Source: Pegea sp. RAD2-039 | Taxonomy: Eukaryota; Chordata; Thaliacea; Salpida; Salpidae | Assembly: GCA_034620365.1 (NCBI GenBank) | Contig: JAQGEQ010000363.1 | Coordinates: forward strand, 1,426,001 to 1,490,000 | Length of the DNA stretch: 64,000 nucleotides | Reading direction: 5' to 3' | Shown: positions 1-13,689 of the stretch, piece by piece | Numbering within the stretch: position 1 is the stretch's first letter | Layout of the letters: every line of letters begins with the position of its first letter | Notes under the pieces: model-generated | The model's input: the letters and a program-made list of their open reading frames with translations, nothing else | Told to the model about the DNA's origin: nothing | Database searches by the model: none | Made by a program: the position numbers and the translations under genes

Positions 1-419
1 CAGTGATAATTTTAAATTTCAAATTAAAAAATTGTCATCACTGTTTAGGTTCGGTTCAAGTCTGGGTTCGTCAATCCTGGTTGTTATAGTATATCCCGCT
101 AATTGTTTTACTTTATGATGAAACTGTTGTTGCTGAGATATATAATGCTTAGAATTAATATGTATTATTACTTGAGATAATTTATTGTAACATTTTCTTG
201 AATATATCTAATAATATTTCATCGCTAAATTAGAAATATTTTTTTAATAACTTATTTATTTGAAATTTCGACGATAACCTCGAAAAACCTATTTAATTTA
301 ATCTTGTATTTACAAACACTAATGGTTATTTTTGCTTAAAATGTTACAATTTCTGTATGTCAAGTCTTAAAAAACAGATTAAGTTAACTTAAACTTATTA
401 ATTTTGTGAATCTGATCAA
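1..419. other. Upstream region of the CPEB gene, no gene seen
   Basis: AT-rich sequence at the window edge, 5' to the CPEB start codon. No open frame, tRNA or repeat was recognised. It may hold the promoter and 5' UTR of the CPEB gene, but no TATA box or initiator can be assigned with confidence. Confidence 0.4.
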
Positions 420-3345
420 ATGGAAAATTTTAATAATAATTTCACTTCGCCTACAAGCAACCCTGACGAAGGTAGCAACTTTTGACTTTTTTAGATTCGA
501 ATGAGAATTAATAGCAGTTTATCAACGAAATCTCTAGTACTGCTAAGTTTTCGCTTTTTTAGTTTACATTTTTGCTTGGTAATAACTATAAAAAATGTAA
601 ACCGAAAATTTAAAACATTTCTAGACTTGAATGAGCAACTAACTAACTTTAAATTAAAGTGATAATTCTTCAGTTTTAAACTGATAGAAGTTTATATTAT
701 ACCAATCAATAACAACTTTCCCCAAACTTGTTTTTGTATTTTTTCAAAAATTTTCAAAACAAAATTGTTGGTGTGACGTCAACAAAACTTTTAACGATTT
801 CAGTGCTTTTAGTGATTATAAAAACAATCTTATCAAAAAAAATTTGATTAATCTCAGATGTTACTTTGGAGCAAAAATTAACTGGATTGCCGCGACGACT
901 CTTCCAACGGGAAAGCGACCAGAATTTAGATCTTCAAAACCGGAAAGCTCGATCAATTTCTTCAAGTGGTGCAGCGGTGGATCAATCGTTCAAGGGCGTT
1001 CCCTCCATGTCGTTCGAGGGCGTTCCCACTACGTCGTTCGAGGACGCTAACTCCATGCCTATGACTTTCTTCAATCAATCGTCATCTGAAACGCAATCTG
1101 GTAACCAATCAAATCACTTTAAATCATCACCAACTAATTTCTTTGTTAATTAGCCCTCGGCCGAGAAGTAAAAGATACGTTGTGGGAAAGTATGGAAGGT
1201 TCGAGCTGTAGCAAGAAAAATGGAGATCTTGCTCGTATGACGAGACCACCACCAGGTTTGGCATTTTCAACATACTCTCCATGGAATACAAGAGATCAAT
1301 CGGATCAGTGGGAAACAGCTAGTATGATATCATGTTGTGCTATAGATGAGTTTCTCATGATATTTATTAGATCATTGGGAAACTGGTAGCATTACCAGTA
1401 GTCTTACGTCTCCTGATGTCCAGAACTCGAGAGCAAGGCATCGAAAACAGTTGAGGATGGGAGAATATCACGTAAAATTTTTCCAAATTTAAGAAATTTT
1501 CACAAAATGGTGAATATTTGATTTTAGATAAACAATTTGGAGGAACAATTCCGTAACACTCAAATTACTAACCAACCATCAACTTCTAACAATTTAATTC
1601 CCATTAATTTGTTCAATGAATTAAGCAAAATGCCATCACCAACTCAATTTTATGAAATTGACAACATCAATCTGCGACCATCTATTACAAATTCGCAGTT
1701 ACAAGCAACAGACTTCTCACCTGGTTCCTCGCTGACATCTCAGGCAAATCCCAGTACTAATTCTCTTTACTGGATTGGTGAGTTGCCTGTGAGCAATTTG
1801 AAAGCACATTCTTCGTTCTCTTCGAAGATATTTGTTGGTGGTATACCTTGGGATATCACTGATGGTGAGAGTAAAATGACTTTTAGCAATTCGACAGTTC
1901 AATTTCGCGCAGAATCACTGACAACCACTTTTTCTCAATTTGGTTTAAAATTGGTGGATCGACCAAGTCAATCGACGAAAGGTGATCCGTAGATGATTTG
2001 AAGATGCAACAAATTTGATGTTTATTTGTTCAGCAGCTGGCTATGTATATCTTCTGTTTGAGAATGGTCAATCTGTGAGGAACTTATTGTTGGCTTGCGA
2101 AGCTCGCGAAGGATCGTTCTACCTGAAACTTTCTAGTCCACGTTTGAAGAGAAAGAAGGTTCAGGTATTTAACATCTATCATGTTTTGTTAATTTGAAAG
2201 CTAACAATTTGTAAGTTGTAAGTCAATTGATTGCGCAATTGCATGCCACAATCTGTTGTTTAGCTATAAATCTTTTTGATTCCATTTTTAGTACATTTGA
2301 TTCTAATCTATTTTTGTTGATTTTACTTTTTATTTAATATTTATAAACAAATCTTTAATTGTATTCTCCTATAATTTCAATTTAATCTTCTTTTTTTCAA
2401 TGCAACAAATTGAAAGGTTTTGTAATACAAAACCAGCTTTTATGAAAATGTTTTTCTGATCTTTCCAAATTTCAAAATAATTAAGTGACCAGATGTTTTA
2501 GATTTTATTATCAATTTTTGATTTAATAAAACGAAAAATTCATTCTTAAAGAAGAATGTTGTTAAATAGAAATGTTTATATCTTATTCACAAATTGATTC
2601 TTTTATTTAAAAGCATTAAATTACTAATTACTTTTCAAACCACTAAAAATGATATAAAGCAAATGATTGTTGGATATTTTAGAGTTAATTGTGTCTTATT
2701 GTTTACTAAAATATCATCAGATTTCTTGTGATTGCAGATAGTTCCTTGGCTTATTGATGATTCTAATTACTCTGTTACTAATAATGTATTAAGTAGTGGC
2801 GAGAAAACTGTTTTTGTTGGTGCTCTTCATGGTAAAATCACAGCTGAGGGGCTTGCTACAGTGATGTGTGATTTGTTTGGAAAAGTGACTCGTATTTCAA
2901 TTGATATAGACAAGAACAAATATCCAATTGGTAATTATCATTATCATTAATAGTTAATTCATTTATTGTTTCTTAAGGTTCTGGTCGTGTTACCTTTGAA
3001 TCAATACATAGTTATGTAAGAGCTATTCAAGCTGCTTTTGTGAATATTAAAACCTCCAAGTTCACAAAAAGGATTCAAATCGATCCTTACTTATCTGAAG
3101 ATGCTAATTGTGAAAAATGTAAAGGAAAAGATGAAGTGGTTTTCTGCAGAGAATTGGTGAGAAAAAGTTGATCTAATCTTTGATTTAGTGCAAGCTTTTT
3201 ATCACAGACTTGTTTGAGATATTATTGCAAGTCCTGTTGGGAATTTGTCCACGTTAAAGCGGGTAAAGAAGGCCATCGACAACTTAAACTACCTCCACAG
3301 CGGTCTACTGCCTCCTCAAGTAAATTCTGTCGTCGGCTTGCTTAG
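420..3345 (+). CDS. CPEB1: Cytoplasmic polyadenylation element-binding protein, CPEB1/Orb subfamily
   Basis: CPEB proteins bind U-rich elements in mRNA 3' UTRs and control polyadenylation and translation in germ cells and neurons. Ten phase-consistent exons: 420-471, 858-1100, 1154-1321, 1371-1471, 1528-1864, 1913-1981, 2034-2164, 2738-2930, 2978-3156, 3208-3345, giving 536 aa. The N-terminal ~285 residues are Ser/Asn-rich and unstructured, as usual for the family. RRM1 starts near residue 288 ([10 protein letters not shown]), RRM2 near 390 (VFVGALHGK), and a C-terminal ZZ-type zinc domain near 475-525 carries CEKC, FC, YYC, CW and two late His. The PWDIT and GALHG wording matches the CPEB1/Orb branch rather than CPEB2-4. 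Exon 7 has two possible acceptors three bases apart (NAGNAG). Most introns are 47-56 bp; introns 1 and 7 are 386 and 573 bp. The far N-terminus, beginning at the first ATG of exon 1, is the least certain part. Confidence 0.93.
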
Positions 3346-5179
3346 TGGTATTGTCATATAACTTGTCATCACATTCCCTGTTTCCAATTTTTCGGTTACA
3401 TACTGTTTGATGAAATACTTTCAGTTTTTGTTTTGTTTAATTTGTTGCTCATACTTGGTTTCATTTTGAAATGAACTTTTTATGTTTTAAGATATTTACC
3501 CTAAGTTTCTTCTGGCTTAAAGATACTCAGATTCTTGCATGTAAACATGAAATACTTGTTACTGGTGTACTACCAATTTTTACTAAATTCTTCTTCCAAG
3601 TCTATTAATTCATTCATCTCATTAATTTCAATGAATTTTTTTATCAAATTTTAAAGTTCTAAATTTCTTCTATTGTCCTTTAAATAGACTCATAGCTCTA
3701 ATGCTATATTTGATTTTCAAATAAAAACTTGGAAATCGAATTTTGTAAACATTTTAGAACGACATCAAATTTAAGTTCATGAGTCTTTATGCTAGTGAAA
3801 AATAAATGTTCTTCAAAAACAAAACGTGTGTTTATTTTCTATATAGCTTCCTAAATTTTCTGCTTGAAATTAAATGATTTTTATTACTCATTCCCAGGTA
3901 AGATATAAAGTTGGGGAAATGTTGTATTGTCAAAAACGTTCAGAAAAGATGAGATATCTGAAGATCAACCAGTAGATACCCCCCAATGTTAGGATCTCTT
4001 TAATACTCATATCCTTTCATCTATATAACTCCCAGAATATTTTTAAACTTTTTAATGATTCAAATGAGATAAATATAAACAAAAAAATACAGATCACTTT
4101 TTCAACTGGCACGAAATTATGCTCTTTATACCATAAAGGATCGTTAAGTGAAGAGCTAAATGATGCCTTGAAGTTTAGAGAGTCCAAAAAATAAAGATTG
4201 AAATTATTACTACGAAATGATTATAGACAATTAATAAAGTAAAATATTAGATAGAAACAATAATTTTCAATAAATTTACAAAAGTTTCATTTGCTTCTTA
4301 TTCTTTATAAACATTTCACTTGCATCAAATTCTTGTTGTTTACTTTTAGAAAAAATGAAATGATCTTCCCTGAGATTCGAAATATTTAGTTTTGAATCTT
4401 TTAGCAAACTTATTTAATATTCATTTTTCAACTTCTGTAGCTGATGACTTCGTGGCTAAATTTGAGGCCTTAAAGATGTTGTTGACATTTTGGAGTTTTC
4501 ATTTAAAAATAAAAGAAAAAAGTTTGAAAAATTGATGAATTTGAAAACTATTCAGTTTAATTATTGACTTTTTTATTTAAAAATAACCAAATAAATGTAA
4601 CTAATTTTATATATAAAATAATGAAAATTATTAAAAAATCTTTTTATACTGATTTCGCAACGATTATTCCTTACTTTTATATATATTTCAATTTTTTATC
4701 TTAAACATTTCTTTTTTAATAAAATCTTATTTCTATTTTTCCATAAAATCGCCTTCATTTGTCAATTTTCATTAACAGAATTTGATTTATTTGTTTTACA
4801 ACTTGGTTTGTTTTTTATTTACAGATTAATTCTGTTTGAAGTTGAAACTTGAATCTTTTAGTATAAATATAATAAATAAATAATATTCAGTAACTGAATA
4901 TGTTTAAAATATTAACTTTTTTTTAATTTAAATGAAAAAAGATAGTTAGTTGGTTGGTTGCAAAAAGTGTTTAGTTTTTATTTACAATAAAGCTCAAAGT
5001 TTAAAACAACTTTTTCAATTACTTTTATTGTTCAAAGTTATTTACTAACAATAAATAATTTCTTGTAAGCATTTCTATTTTTTAAAGTATTTTTAATTAT
5101 TCTTTTTTAATCAAAAAATATTTTTAAAGGTTTCTCATTAAAACACTTTTTAAATTCAATATTTTAGTTTTTATGTAAA
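3346..5179. other. Intergenic region CPEB-ZFPL1
   Basis: About 1.8 kb of AT-rich sequence. The first few hundred bases are probably the CPEB 3' UTR; possible AATAAA polyadenylation signals lie near 3720 and 3800. No coding exon, RNA gene or repeat was recognised in the rest. Confidence 0.5.
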
Positions 5180-6869
5180 ATGGGTCTTTGTAAGTGCCCA
5201 AAACGAAAAGTTACAACTTTATTTTGTTTTGAACATCGAGTGAATGTTTGTGAACATTGCCTCACTGATACTCATCCAAGAGTAAGTCCTTTGTTTCATC
5301 AAATTTCACAAATTTTAGAAATTTCTTTAGTGCATAGTTCAATCATATCTCAACTGGTTGAAGGATTCTGATTATATTCCAAATTGTTCTTTGTGTTCTT
5401 CTTCCTTGTCAGAGGGTGATGTCGTCAGACTTATATGTTATGGTCATTATCTTGTTAATATAAGTAACTTTAATGTCATTGAGCTTTTTTACAGATGTTT
5501 TTCACCTCAATTGCTTAGATGAGCTTTATAGAAACTTACCTTCAAACACAGCACCAGCAGGCTATAAATGTCCTTCTTGTAATGTCTCAATCTTTCCTAA
5601 ACCTAATCAAGCAGGAAGAGTGATTGATCGATTAAAAGAGGTTCTTTCAAGTTACAACTGGGCTAGAATAGGGCTTGGTCTACCTCTAGTTAGTTTAACA
5701 CTTTTTATATTTATTATTATTTAATTCTCTTTAAGCACCCTCCTTTGCATTTATTGTAATAAAAATAAATATATATAAATATTTGATAGTTAAATTTGTT
5801 TTTCTGAAATCTTTTAAATTTCAAAAACTTTAATCCAATGAACCATTTTTGAAAAAAAATTGATGTTCAAGCATTTCCTATGTTTCTGTCTCTTAAATCT
5901 TAAAAATGAAATATTTAAATAATATTTAAGTAATTGTCAAAAACCTATTTCTGCTGATTAACTTATAGATATTTTATCATGATAATTTGATATTTAATTA
6001 ACATAAATTTAAAATCATTTTACTGAGTTTTGTGCCCAAGTTTGATGACCTTAGGTAATTTAACCTTATGTAAGCTACTTTATTATATTTTCACTAGATG
6101 CAGCAAATAAAAATATTCTGATTGCTTCATAAAGCGCTGAAGATTTTCTTCTCAATATTTTTCATATATTAAAAAAAAACTCTTTTCACTACCCCAAAGA
6201 TATCTTCTTTATTTTTTAGATTGAAGAACTTAAACAAGAAGATATTAATTCAGAATTAGAAGTACCTCCCAATACAGACCAATCAACTAACTTCATGGAT
6301 CCTACTACCGATGTCTTAGAAGAATCCTTTGAAACATGGAATAACTCTTCCACATCTTATCAATTAGATCCAACCTTTGATCATCAATCTATCATATCGG
6401 AGGTTCAAACTGATTTTGACCAAAAAACAGTGTCCAGAAAGCCGCCAGATCCATCGACCCCGATCTATTCAACTTACTATGTAGGTGAAGATCCTGATCG
6501 ATCGGAAGACAAATATCGACGTCGGTCAGCTTTCTCTTGGCTTTCTCGTTGGATCAAGTGAGATTTGTGACGTCATATAGACATTACGTTAATCAAACTG
6601 CTTACAGGTCACGTAGACTACGAAGCAGGGGTCGAGAAACTCGTGCGTTGCCCCGGCGCGGCTTTGTTGTTATGGGAATCTTTCTTCTTGCCTTTTTCAC
6701 TTTGTTAGTAGTTGCAGTTCGATTTGGTCGTCATGGTGACAGCAACTTTGATTTTGATCCTCTTAATAACCCAATGGTTCACGTGGATGAGCCACATTTT
6801 GTAGATAGAGGTGGTCAAGGAGTAAATGACCCTTTACTAGCTCTTCAGGCTGCTGCAGAAGGCGCCTGA
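5180..6869 (+). CDS. ZFPL1: Zinc finger protein-like 1, cis-Golgi membrane protein
   Basis: ZFPL1 is an integral cis-Golgi protein that helps maintain Golgi structure and, in vertebrates, binds GM130. Five exons (5180-5281, 5331-5442, 5495-5688, 6220-6557, 6608-6869) join in phase to 335 aa, against about 310 in human. The N-terminus [12 protein letters not shown] is almost invariant in the family. It is followed by the B-box-like Cys/His cluster (CFEH, CEHC) and a RING-like finger ending in [12 protein letters not shown]. The family phrases [11 protein letters not shown] and DKYRRRSA are present, and a single C-terminal membrane helix spans roughly residues 267-289. The tail after this helix is longer than in human and acidic/Ala-rich. 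Intron 3 (531 bp) carries a short LINE-tail relic; the other introns are 49-52 bp. Identification is very secure. Confidence 0.97.
5725..5785 (-). mobile_element. LINE 3'-tail relic (family B) in ZFPL1 intron 3
   Basis: On the minus strand this matches the tail of the element at 33575-34195 and the relic at 37836-37915: a GGAGGGTGC-type stretch next to TGCATTTATTGTAATAAA on the opposite strand. Only about 45-60 bp remain, as expected from an extreme 5'-truncated non-LTR insertion. It lies inside the intron, so the ZFPL1 coding sequence is unaffected. Confidence 0.55.
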
Positions 6870-8024
6870 CCATTTGTACACTACCTGTATATATCTTATC
6901 TGAACTTTTGATTTCTCTGTTTTGGCTTCTGATGGACAAAATGGTCCCTTTTCTCATTCAGTATCCCTTTTCTTTCTATTAAATGAGTAATAATTTCTTT
7001 TATTATTTTTCCAACAAGTTTTTTTAATTTGAGCGAAAATTTCTTCTTAAAATTTCACTTTCGACTTTCTAACTACTAATAATCAAATAAGTTCTTTAAA
7101 TTCCAGATACTAAAATCAAGATCGTATTGAATACTTTGTGAGTAAACGTATTAATCCGACTATAAATTTTACTAGCTTATTAGTTTCATTTTTGAGTTAA
7201 GCTGAAAATTATATATAGTTGAATGATTGAATAAAAAAATGAACTTACTTCCATTAATAGTTTAAATTATTAGAACTTTTCTATTTGGCTAGTTGATGGC
7301 AAAAAAACTATCAATGAGCTACAAGTTGGAAAAAAATATATTTAAAAAAATAACGGTATCAAACAATTTTATATTAATAATGTTTTTTATTTGAGGAAGA
7401 CAGTATGAACCAAATGAAAAATAATTTTTTATAAAGTTTTTATTCAAAATCTTTTATGAAAATATTTTTTTCCAACTGCTTTAAAAATTGATTGAACTGT
7501 GAAAAAATTTAATAGTTTTTTGTAAATTAAAAGTTTTGACAATTTTTTAAAATAATATGTTTCATAAAAACGCCATTTTTGTTGAATTATTTCCCAAGTA
7601 AACAAAAGTTTAGTTTTTATGAAAAATAAATGAAGTTCCGTAATTTCTTTTCTTGAAATTAAAACTATTTTTAATTAACTTTTTTTTTTGTTTTAAGTTA
7701 TTTCAAATTTAGTTGTTATTATTTGTAGATATTGATAGAAAATGTAATATTATGATATAATCAGATACAAATAGATGAATAACAGGAAGACTATTGATAA
7801 TGTAAATTATGTTGAATAAATAATAAAATAATTTTCAAATAGAAATGATCAAAATGTTTTTTAGTTTATCAATTTATTATTGAAATATTTTTCTTTAATT
7901 CAATTTTTATTATATAAGAATTCTAGTAACACCTAACATGACTTGCGTAACTGTTTTTAGAATTTATTTTGGTGGCAAAGTTTTATATTTTATATCTTGA
8001 AAAAGTCACAATTAAATTAGTATA
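6870..8024. other. Intergenic region ZFPL1-BROX
   Basis: About 1.15 kb of very AT-rich sequence. It includes the ZFPL1 3' UTR and presumably the BROX promoter. Nothing else was recognised. Confidence 0.5.
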
Positions 8025-11000
8025 ATGGCTCATTGGTTTCATCGTAATCCTTTCAAAGCAACCGCTCCGCAAAAGTTTGATGTCAGCAAGATCTGTATGA
8101 AGAATGATTTTCTAAAAGTCATCTAGTAAGTTGCTAAAGAATTTTTAATAATGTTTTATTGTTCTTATCAGCTTAATATATTTTATGAAGAAAATAAATG
8201 TAGAAAAGATAAGAACACTGCTGAAGAGTAAGTGATTATGAATCGTAAGTTCAAATAACAAAATAAGTGAAGGAAATGGAAAACTGGCAGATTATATATC
8301 ACTTGTTAAGTAAATTACTTAAATCATTTTTTTTAATTAAAAGAGGTGATAGATTTTTATGAAATGATGAAGTGAGAAAGAATCAAAACTGTGGTTATCT
8401 CATTGAGAAATCTGTTACTTGCTAAGTGTTATTAAAGTTGTTGAATGACAAACCTCTGAGGATGTATGAAAGATTGTGATCTTTGAAGAAGTCATTGAAT
8501 TTAAGATGACAGAAACCGTTATTAATTTCAAAGAATTGTACTAAGTCTGAGAAAGGGTGTCAATATTTCATGGATTTAATATTGAGCTTATAGAAAAGGT
8601 CTTTGTATGAAAAAGAGAGCATGCTACATCTAAAGAAGACTTTCCTAGTATATGATTTTTGAAGAGATTTCAGCTTTATGATATCTTTTTCAAAGTGAGG
8701 ACCACATATGAAGAAGTTGAGCTCTCATTTGGAAGGGATGTATATGGTGAAATAAATTATTAATTTCTAAGTATGTTTAGTCTTAAAAATTTGAGAATTA
8801 CATATCTAGTAGATGGAGCAATTGTGAATTTTCATGGTGAATCCATTTTTGTTGGTGAGATTTCAAAATGCCCAAATCATAAATACCAAATGGAAAATCT
8901 TATTTTTGTTTAGATAAAATTCAGATGATGTTGTTTTAAAGTTCGAGGGTTTATTTATTGACAGGTGGAAAATTTTTGAAAGCTAGCTAGAGTTATCTGG
9001 ATTGAAGCCATATATTTATAAACTTTAAAGAAGATTGAAGAGTGATGGAGTTAGTTTAGTTTGGCATATTTCTAAAACTATTTAGTGATAAAGATTATTG
9101 TGTAATTTCTTAAATATTTAAGAAAAGAGGACCAATAATGCTTCTTTATTGAACAGCACTGAAAACCTCAAGAAAATTGAAGCAATGTTAACAATGGTGA
9201 CTTGTTGTTGACTATCGTTATGAAATTGCTCTATCCAAGAGTGGGGTTAAGGTTAAATTGCCTTGGAAGTTTTACTAAAATGGGATATGAGGTTGAATTG
9301 AAAGCTTTGGGAATGTTTATATAAACAATGTTAGTTGTTAGATTATTTGTTGAATTATATAGCTGCTGGTGAAGACAGGGCAATAGCTAACCACTTGAAG
9401 ATCTTTTAAGAAGGAAACCAAATTGATGATTAGTTTTTGTCTAGAAGATGAGTCAGAATTTTTTATGAAATAATTAACTTGAAGAATTGACGGAAGCTAC
9501 TGGTGAGAAAGATTGTTTGGTAGTTTAGTGGCTTATTTCTATCTCCTTTGTTATGTAATGAGATAATGATGGAACTCTTCTATTGGGAAGACACACTGCT
9601 GGAGGATAAAAAAGAATTAATAAGAATTACATGTAATACATAGATTGCATGAAAACTTTAAAAAGAATTTTGTAGGTGTATGAGTTAGTTTGTTTTTAAT
9701 ATTGTGGACAGTAGTGAGAGTGTCAAGATGTGATAACAAAATCAACTTTAAGATTAATTGTAAAATAGTAGTATCTGATGAAGACTTTTTGAATGTTTAG
9801 GTTGAATATTTTGGTTTTTTAAGATCATTAAGATACAACATTTTCTTTTTATCAACACGATAATAATAATCGTGCCACCTATTGCTTTCAATTTCAAGTT
9901 AGATGAGAATAGATGGGTGTTAATCTTTCTAACGTTGACTCTGTAGAAATGAGAATAAGCCATATCACTTTAAGGTAGACTAAATTTAACTACAAAATAG
10001 AAATAGCAAAAACTTTGTATATAAAAAAGAAGGGAGGAATTTTGAAAACAAAATAATAATTTAATTACTTTTTGAGTGATACAGAATGAAAGATGTAAAA
10101 TGTGACCTTATGTATGATTTATGTTGAGTTAGAAAATTGGTAGTTATAAAATTTAGAAATGTGTCATTGGCAGAATTATCTGAACATAGAGGAATAGTCT
10201 AATCTATATTAGAAAGATTAAAATCTCTGAAAGGAATATCACTATGGATAGATATTGCAGATATCAGAAAACCTTTAGATTGTTTTTGTAAATTTTCATG
10301 AATTTAATCAGAAAATAGTTTTAAGTTTTAAAATTGTTGGTTTATTTTACAATTAACTTTTGTTTTATTATTTAATATAAAATTGTTTTTGTTTGATTTG
10401 ATTAAAACTTTAGAAAACTGTTTAAGTTTGTATCAATTTGATTAAATAATTTCAGCACTTTAAGAGATTCTCGTATTGAACTGTTGAAGCTATTCACGGA
10501 TATTGGAGCTAATCCTGAAAAAATTGATGCAGCATGTGAAAATTACTTTGCACTTGTTCAAGGACTATTTGAAATCCCAAATGTCAGTGATAAACCCTCT
10601 CATCCAGAAGTTCATGTTGAAGATAATGAAAAAGAGAAAGAAAAGAAAAAAGATGACAAGTCAAGTTAGTTATGAGTCATCTAAATGAATTTTTTGTTTA
10701 ATGTTTTTGAAATAGAAACTGAGAAGCAAGATGAACCAGTTGTTGGAGCATCACAACGATTGAATACATTTTTCTACTTTAAATGGACTCAATCTTTACA
10801 TGTTGACAAGCCGTCAATGTTTGTAAATTTTCACAACTTTTATACAAATATCTTTTTATATATTTTCCAAATTTTCTTTTGTTCAAATTATTAAAAATTT
10901 ATTTTTATCTAGAAATGAAGCCAATGCAAAGTTTGATTTTCTCAACATGGCTGTAAATGTCGGTTTATGGTATTCTAAGTACGCTGCAAGGTTGGCCGCC

Positions 11001-12299
11001 CAGCCAGAGTTAGTTGATCAATTTATCAAAGGTTGTAGTAACAATTACAAACTGATTAAATCATCAACAGAGTGAATATGGAAGATGCTAAAACAATACA
11101 CACATGTCTTCGTAAAGCTGCTGGTATCTTTAAAGAAATCAAGGTCTCTTTTTCATCTAATTTGTTTTAAGATTTCTTTTGACAACTTATTGAATATTTT
11201 TTATATTTAAACAGGATAATCATTTAAGCATCTTAAGTAATCCAACTGTTAAAACATCTGATCTTGATCCTTGTGTCTTGGAAGCCTATATTTACTCTTC
11301 TCAGGCAGAAGCTCAAGAAGGTGATAATTACTAACATAAAAAATTCAAATTTCTAAAAAAATTTCAATTATAGTGACGATTGCTCGAGCTGTAGAAAAGA
11401 AACATACAGCAAAGCTAATTGCAGGGCTTGCAAATGAGACTGGCAAGTTGTTTTTACAAGCAGGTGAGTCTTGTAGTTGATCTTTAACCAATTCATACAT
11501 CAATCATCTACAGATGATTCGTTGAAGACTCGTGAAGCTGGTATAGTTGGGAAATGGAGAAAGTATCTACAACTGAAAGCAGCTTTTTACAATTCTTATG
11601 TAATATTTTCATCATTTGAATATCTCAATAATTTAAATATTGATGTCTTTAGGCGACTTGTTATTTTGGATCTTCTTTATTAGAATGTGAGAAATGTGGA
11701 GAGTCTGTCCGTGTTTTGGAAGAAAGTCTAAAGTGTGAGTAGCGATAAACTTTATAGAACATCTAATAATCTTTTTTATTAGATCTTCAGACAGCATCAA
11801 AACTCTGTAGTGAATACAAAGAGGCAAAAGGTGCAGGATCCACCATAAAACCAAACGAACATCCTTTTTACATCACCTTCTGTAAAAACTTGAACAGAAC
11901 TTTAGAGAAAAGTAAAAGTGAAAATGGATTTATGTGAGCGTTTATTTACTACTTGAAAAGAGATAATATTACAATTTGAACCCTAGATATCATCAAAAAG
12001 TTCCTCCTGTTGTCCCCAAAATTCAGTTTCAAGCTACACATGGGTTAGTTGACCCCTTGGACTACTCGATTGGTTCCAAAAGTGAAAAGTGGACCGATTC
12101 TGTTTATACCGGGTTTAGTGTCAGTAAGAACGTGGCCAGCAAGAAGGTTTTTAATTTATAAATAATTTTTTGTCTTTCAATTCATTGTTATTAATTAAAA
12201 CTCTTTTTATAGAAGTCTACTCCAGATAAAAGTGCTTCTATTGTTCCTGTTAAAGAACCTGATATCAAAGTTACAAAGGATGGCTGTGTTATTTCTTAA
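8025..12299 (+). CDS. BROX: BRO1 domain-containing protein BROX, with C-terminal CaaX box
   Basis: BROX is a farnesylated BRO1-domain protein that binds ESCRT-III (CHMP4/5) and acts at the nuclear envelope and endosomes. Twelve exons: 8025-8125, 10456-10664, 10716-10818, 10913-11031, 11073-11143, 11215-11320, 11374-11463, 11514-11599, 11653-11734, 11783-11933, 11987-12146, 12213-12299, total 454 aa (human 411). The start MAHWFHRNPFKATAP is a family hallmark. The BRO1 core contains LRDSRIELLKLF, EAYIYSSQAEAQEVTIARA and KWRKYLQLKAAFY. The protein ends KVTKDGCVIS, a CaaX farnesylation box in the same place as human CYIS. Residues near 90-115 form an extra Glu/Lys-rich insertion. Intron 1 is 2.33 kb and almost wholly an antisense LINE relic. 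The acceptor of exon 5 (11073) and donor of exon 3 are chosen by phase and are less certain than the rest. Confidence 0.95.
8150..10290 (-). mobile_element. Decayed non-LTR retrotransposon (LINE family A), antisense in BROX intron 1
   Basis: Read on the minus strand, this block aligns along its length with the plus-strand relics at 34196-36170 and 51590-54310. The order of pieces on the minus strand is the linker, RT motif A (an IYINIPKAF-like stretch), motif B (IIGPL) and then the long C-terminal and 3' regions. The conserved 3' stretch that ends in a TTAACAAGTGATATATAA-like run near 8300 is shared with the copy near 54060. Many stops and frameshifts interrupt every frame. It makes the plus strand here purine-rich and explains the unusual length of intron 1. 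Boundaries are approximate to about 50 bp. Confidence 0.75.
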
Positions 12300-13689
12300 A
12301 ATCTTCTTTAAATATTTTCTCCTTCAAGATCTACTCTTTTGTATAAATTTATTAATTATAATCTATCTTTTCATATATTTTCTTTGTTTTTTGTTTGTAC
12401 AAATTATCAGATTTCTATAAACAGCTTTGCTGCAAATATATTTCATTTCCTGTTCCTATTTCTACTGTAAACAAGGTTGACTTTCCTATTTTTAATTGTT
12501 TAAACAAAGATAAATGGATTTGTGACTTTAGTGGTTGTAATTACTTATTATTTGTATACTTGTTGCACTTTCTAATCTTCTTTAATTCCTTCTCAATGTT
12601 GTGTTTTGTAATGACTACTATTTAAAAATGATAATTGAGATATTTATATAAATATGAAGTAACAATTTGTGTTAATATGTTCGAAATATGTTTGATTGAT
12701 TTCATTATTTTATTTCGTCGAGTAACCTACACACTAGCAGAAAGGAACTCTTTGCTTGTACGCAGCTACACTTCTTTTAACCACTCTCGACCACCAAAAC
12801 TTGTCTCAAAGGCAACGCTTTATTAGCTGATGAATTTTGATCCCGACAAAGTAACTTAATCATCCCAACTTCTTTCTATTAGATTTGTTTTAGGACTCAA
12901 CGCAGGGTCGCTTTTATTTCAAATCAGATTACTTATTGTGCTGTCAAACAAACACATCAATAAAGTCTAGATTTAACGGTGATAAAATTAAAAATGATTA
13001 ATTTTTATTTGACCCTTGAGCATTTGATGAACTAGTATAAAGATTTTAAGTTAATTTGTATCTTTTTGTTCATGATAATCATCTAGTGAATCCGTACACC
13101 AGCTGATTTTTTTTTATTTTTTTTATTCATGTTAGTTATTAAATAATACTTTCTGGGTCACCAACTGCGCATAAAGAACTCAGGATAAGATTGAGAGTTT
13201 TTTGAGGTGATAAAAAATGATTATAAAGTTGATGAAGCATACATCTCTTAAGCATCTTCCAACGTCAAACAAAAGATTTAATTATAAAACAAGTTTTCTG
13301 GGTTTTCCTTTATCAACCGAAGAGGTTTTACACTTTCTGCTAATTTTGTCAAGTTTTGTAAAATTTCATTTTGCTTAACATGAAATTGTAATTAGCTGGG
13401 CTAGTTTAAAAATCTAAGTTTTTATCGTGAGTACCTCCGAAAAGTTTTATCTATTGTAAAAATAAATGATTTTAGTTTTTCTTCTCATCAACTTTTTAAA
13501 TATTACAAACATTCAGCATTTTAACAATTTCAAATTCCTAGGCTGATTTATAGCTACTTTTAGATCAGTTGATGTTTTTTTAGCTCAATTTGCAGTAAAA
13601 CTTCGCTACAGAAAAGTGTTTGAAGACATAGTTAGACTGCTTACATAGTTAACCTGTTTCATAGAACAGAAGAATAATATTAAGATATT
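12300..13689. other. Region downstream of BROX, no gene recognised
   Basis: About 1.4 kb. The first part is the BROX 3' UTR. From about 12690 the base composition becomes slightly more GC-rich and short open stretches appear, but none shows a recognisable domain. It may be further decayed gag- or LTR-related sequence of the gypsy fragment that follows; this is inference only. Confidence 0.35.
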
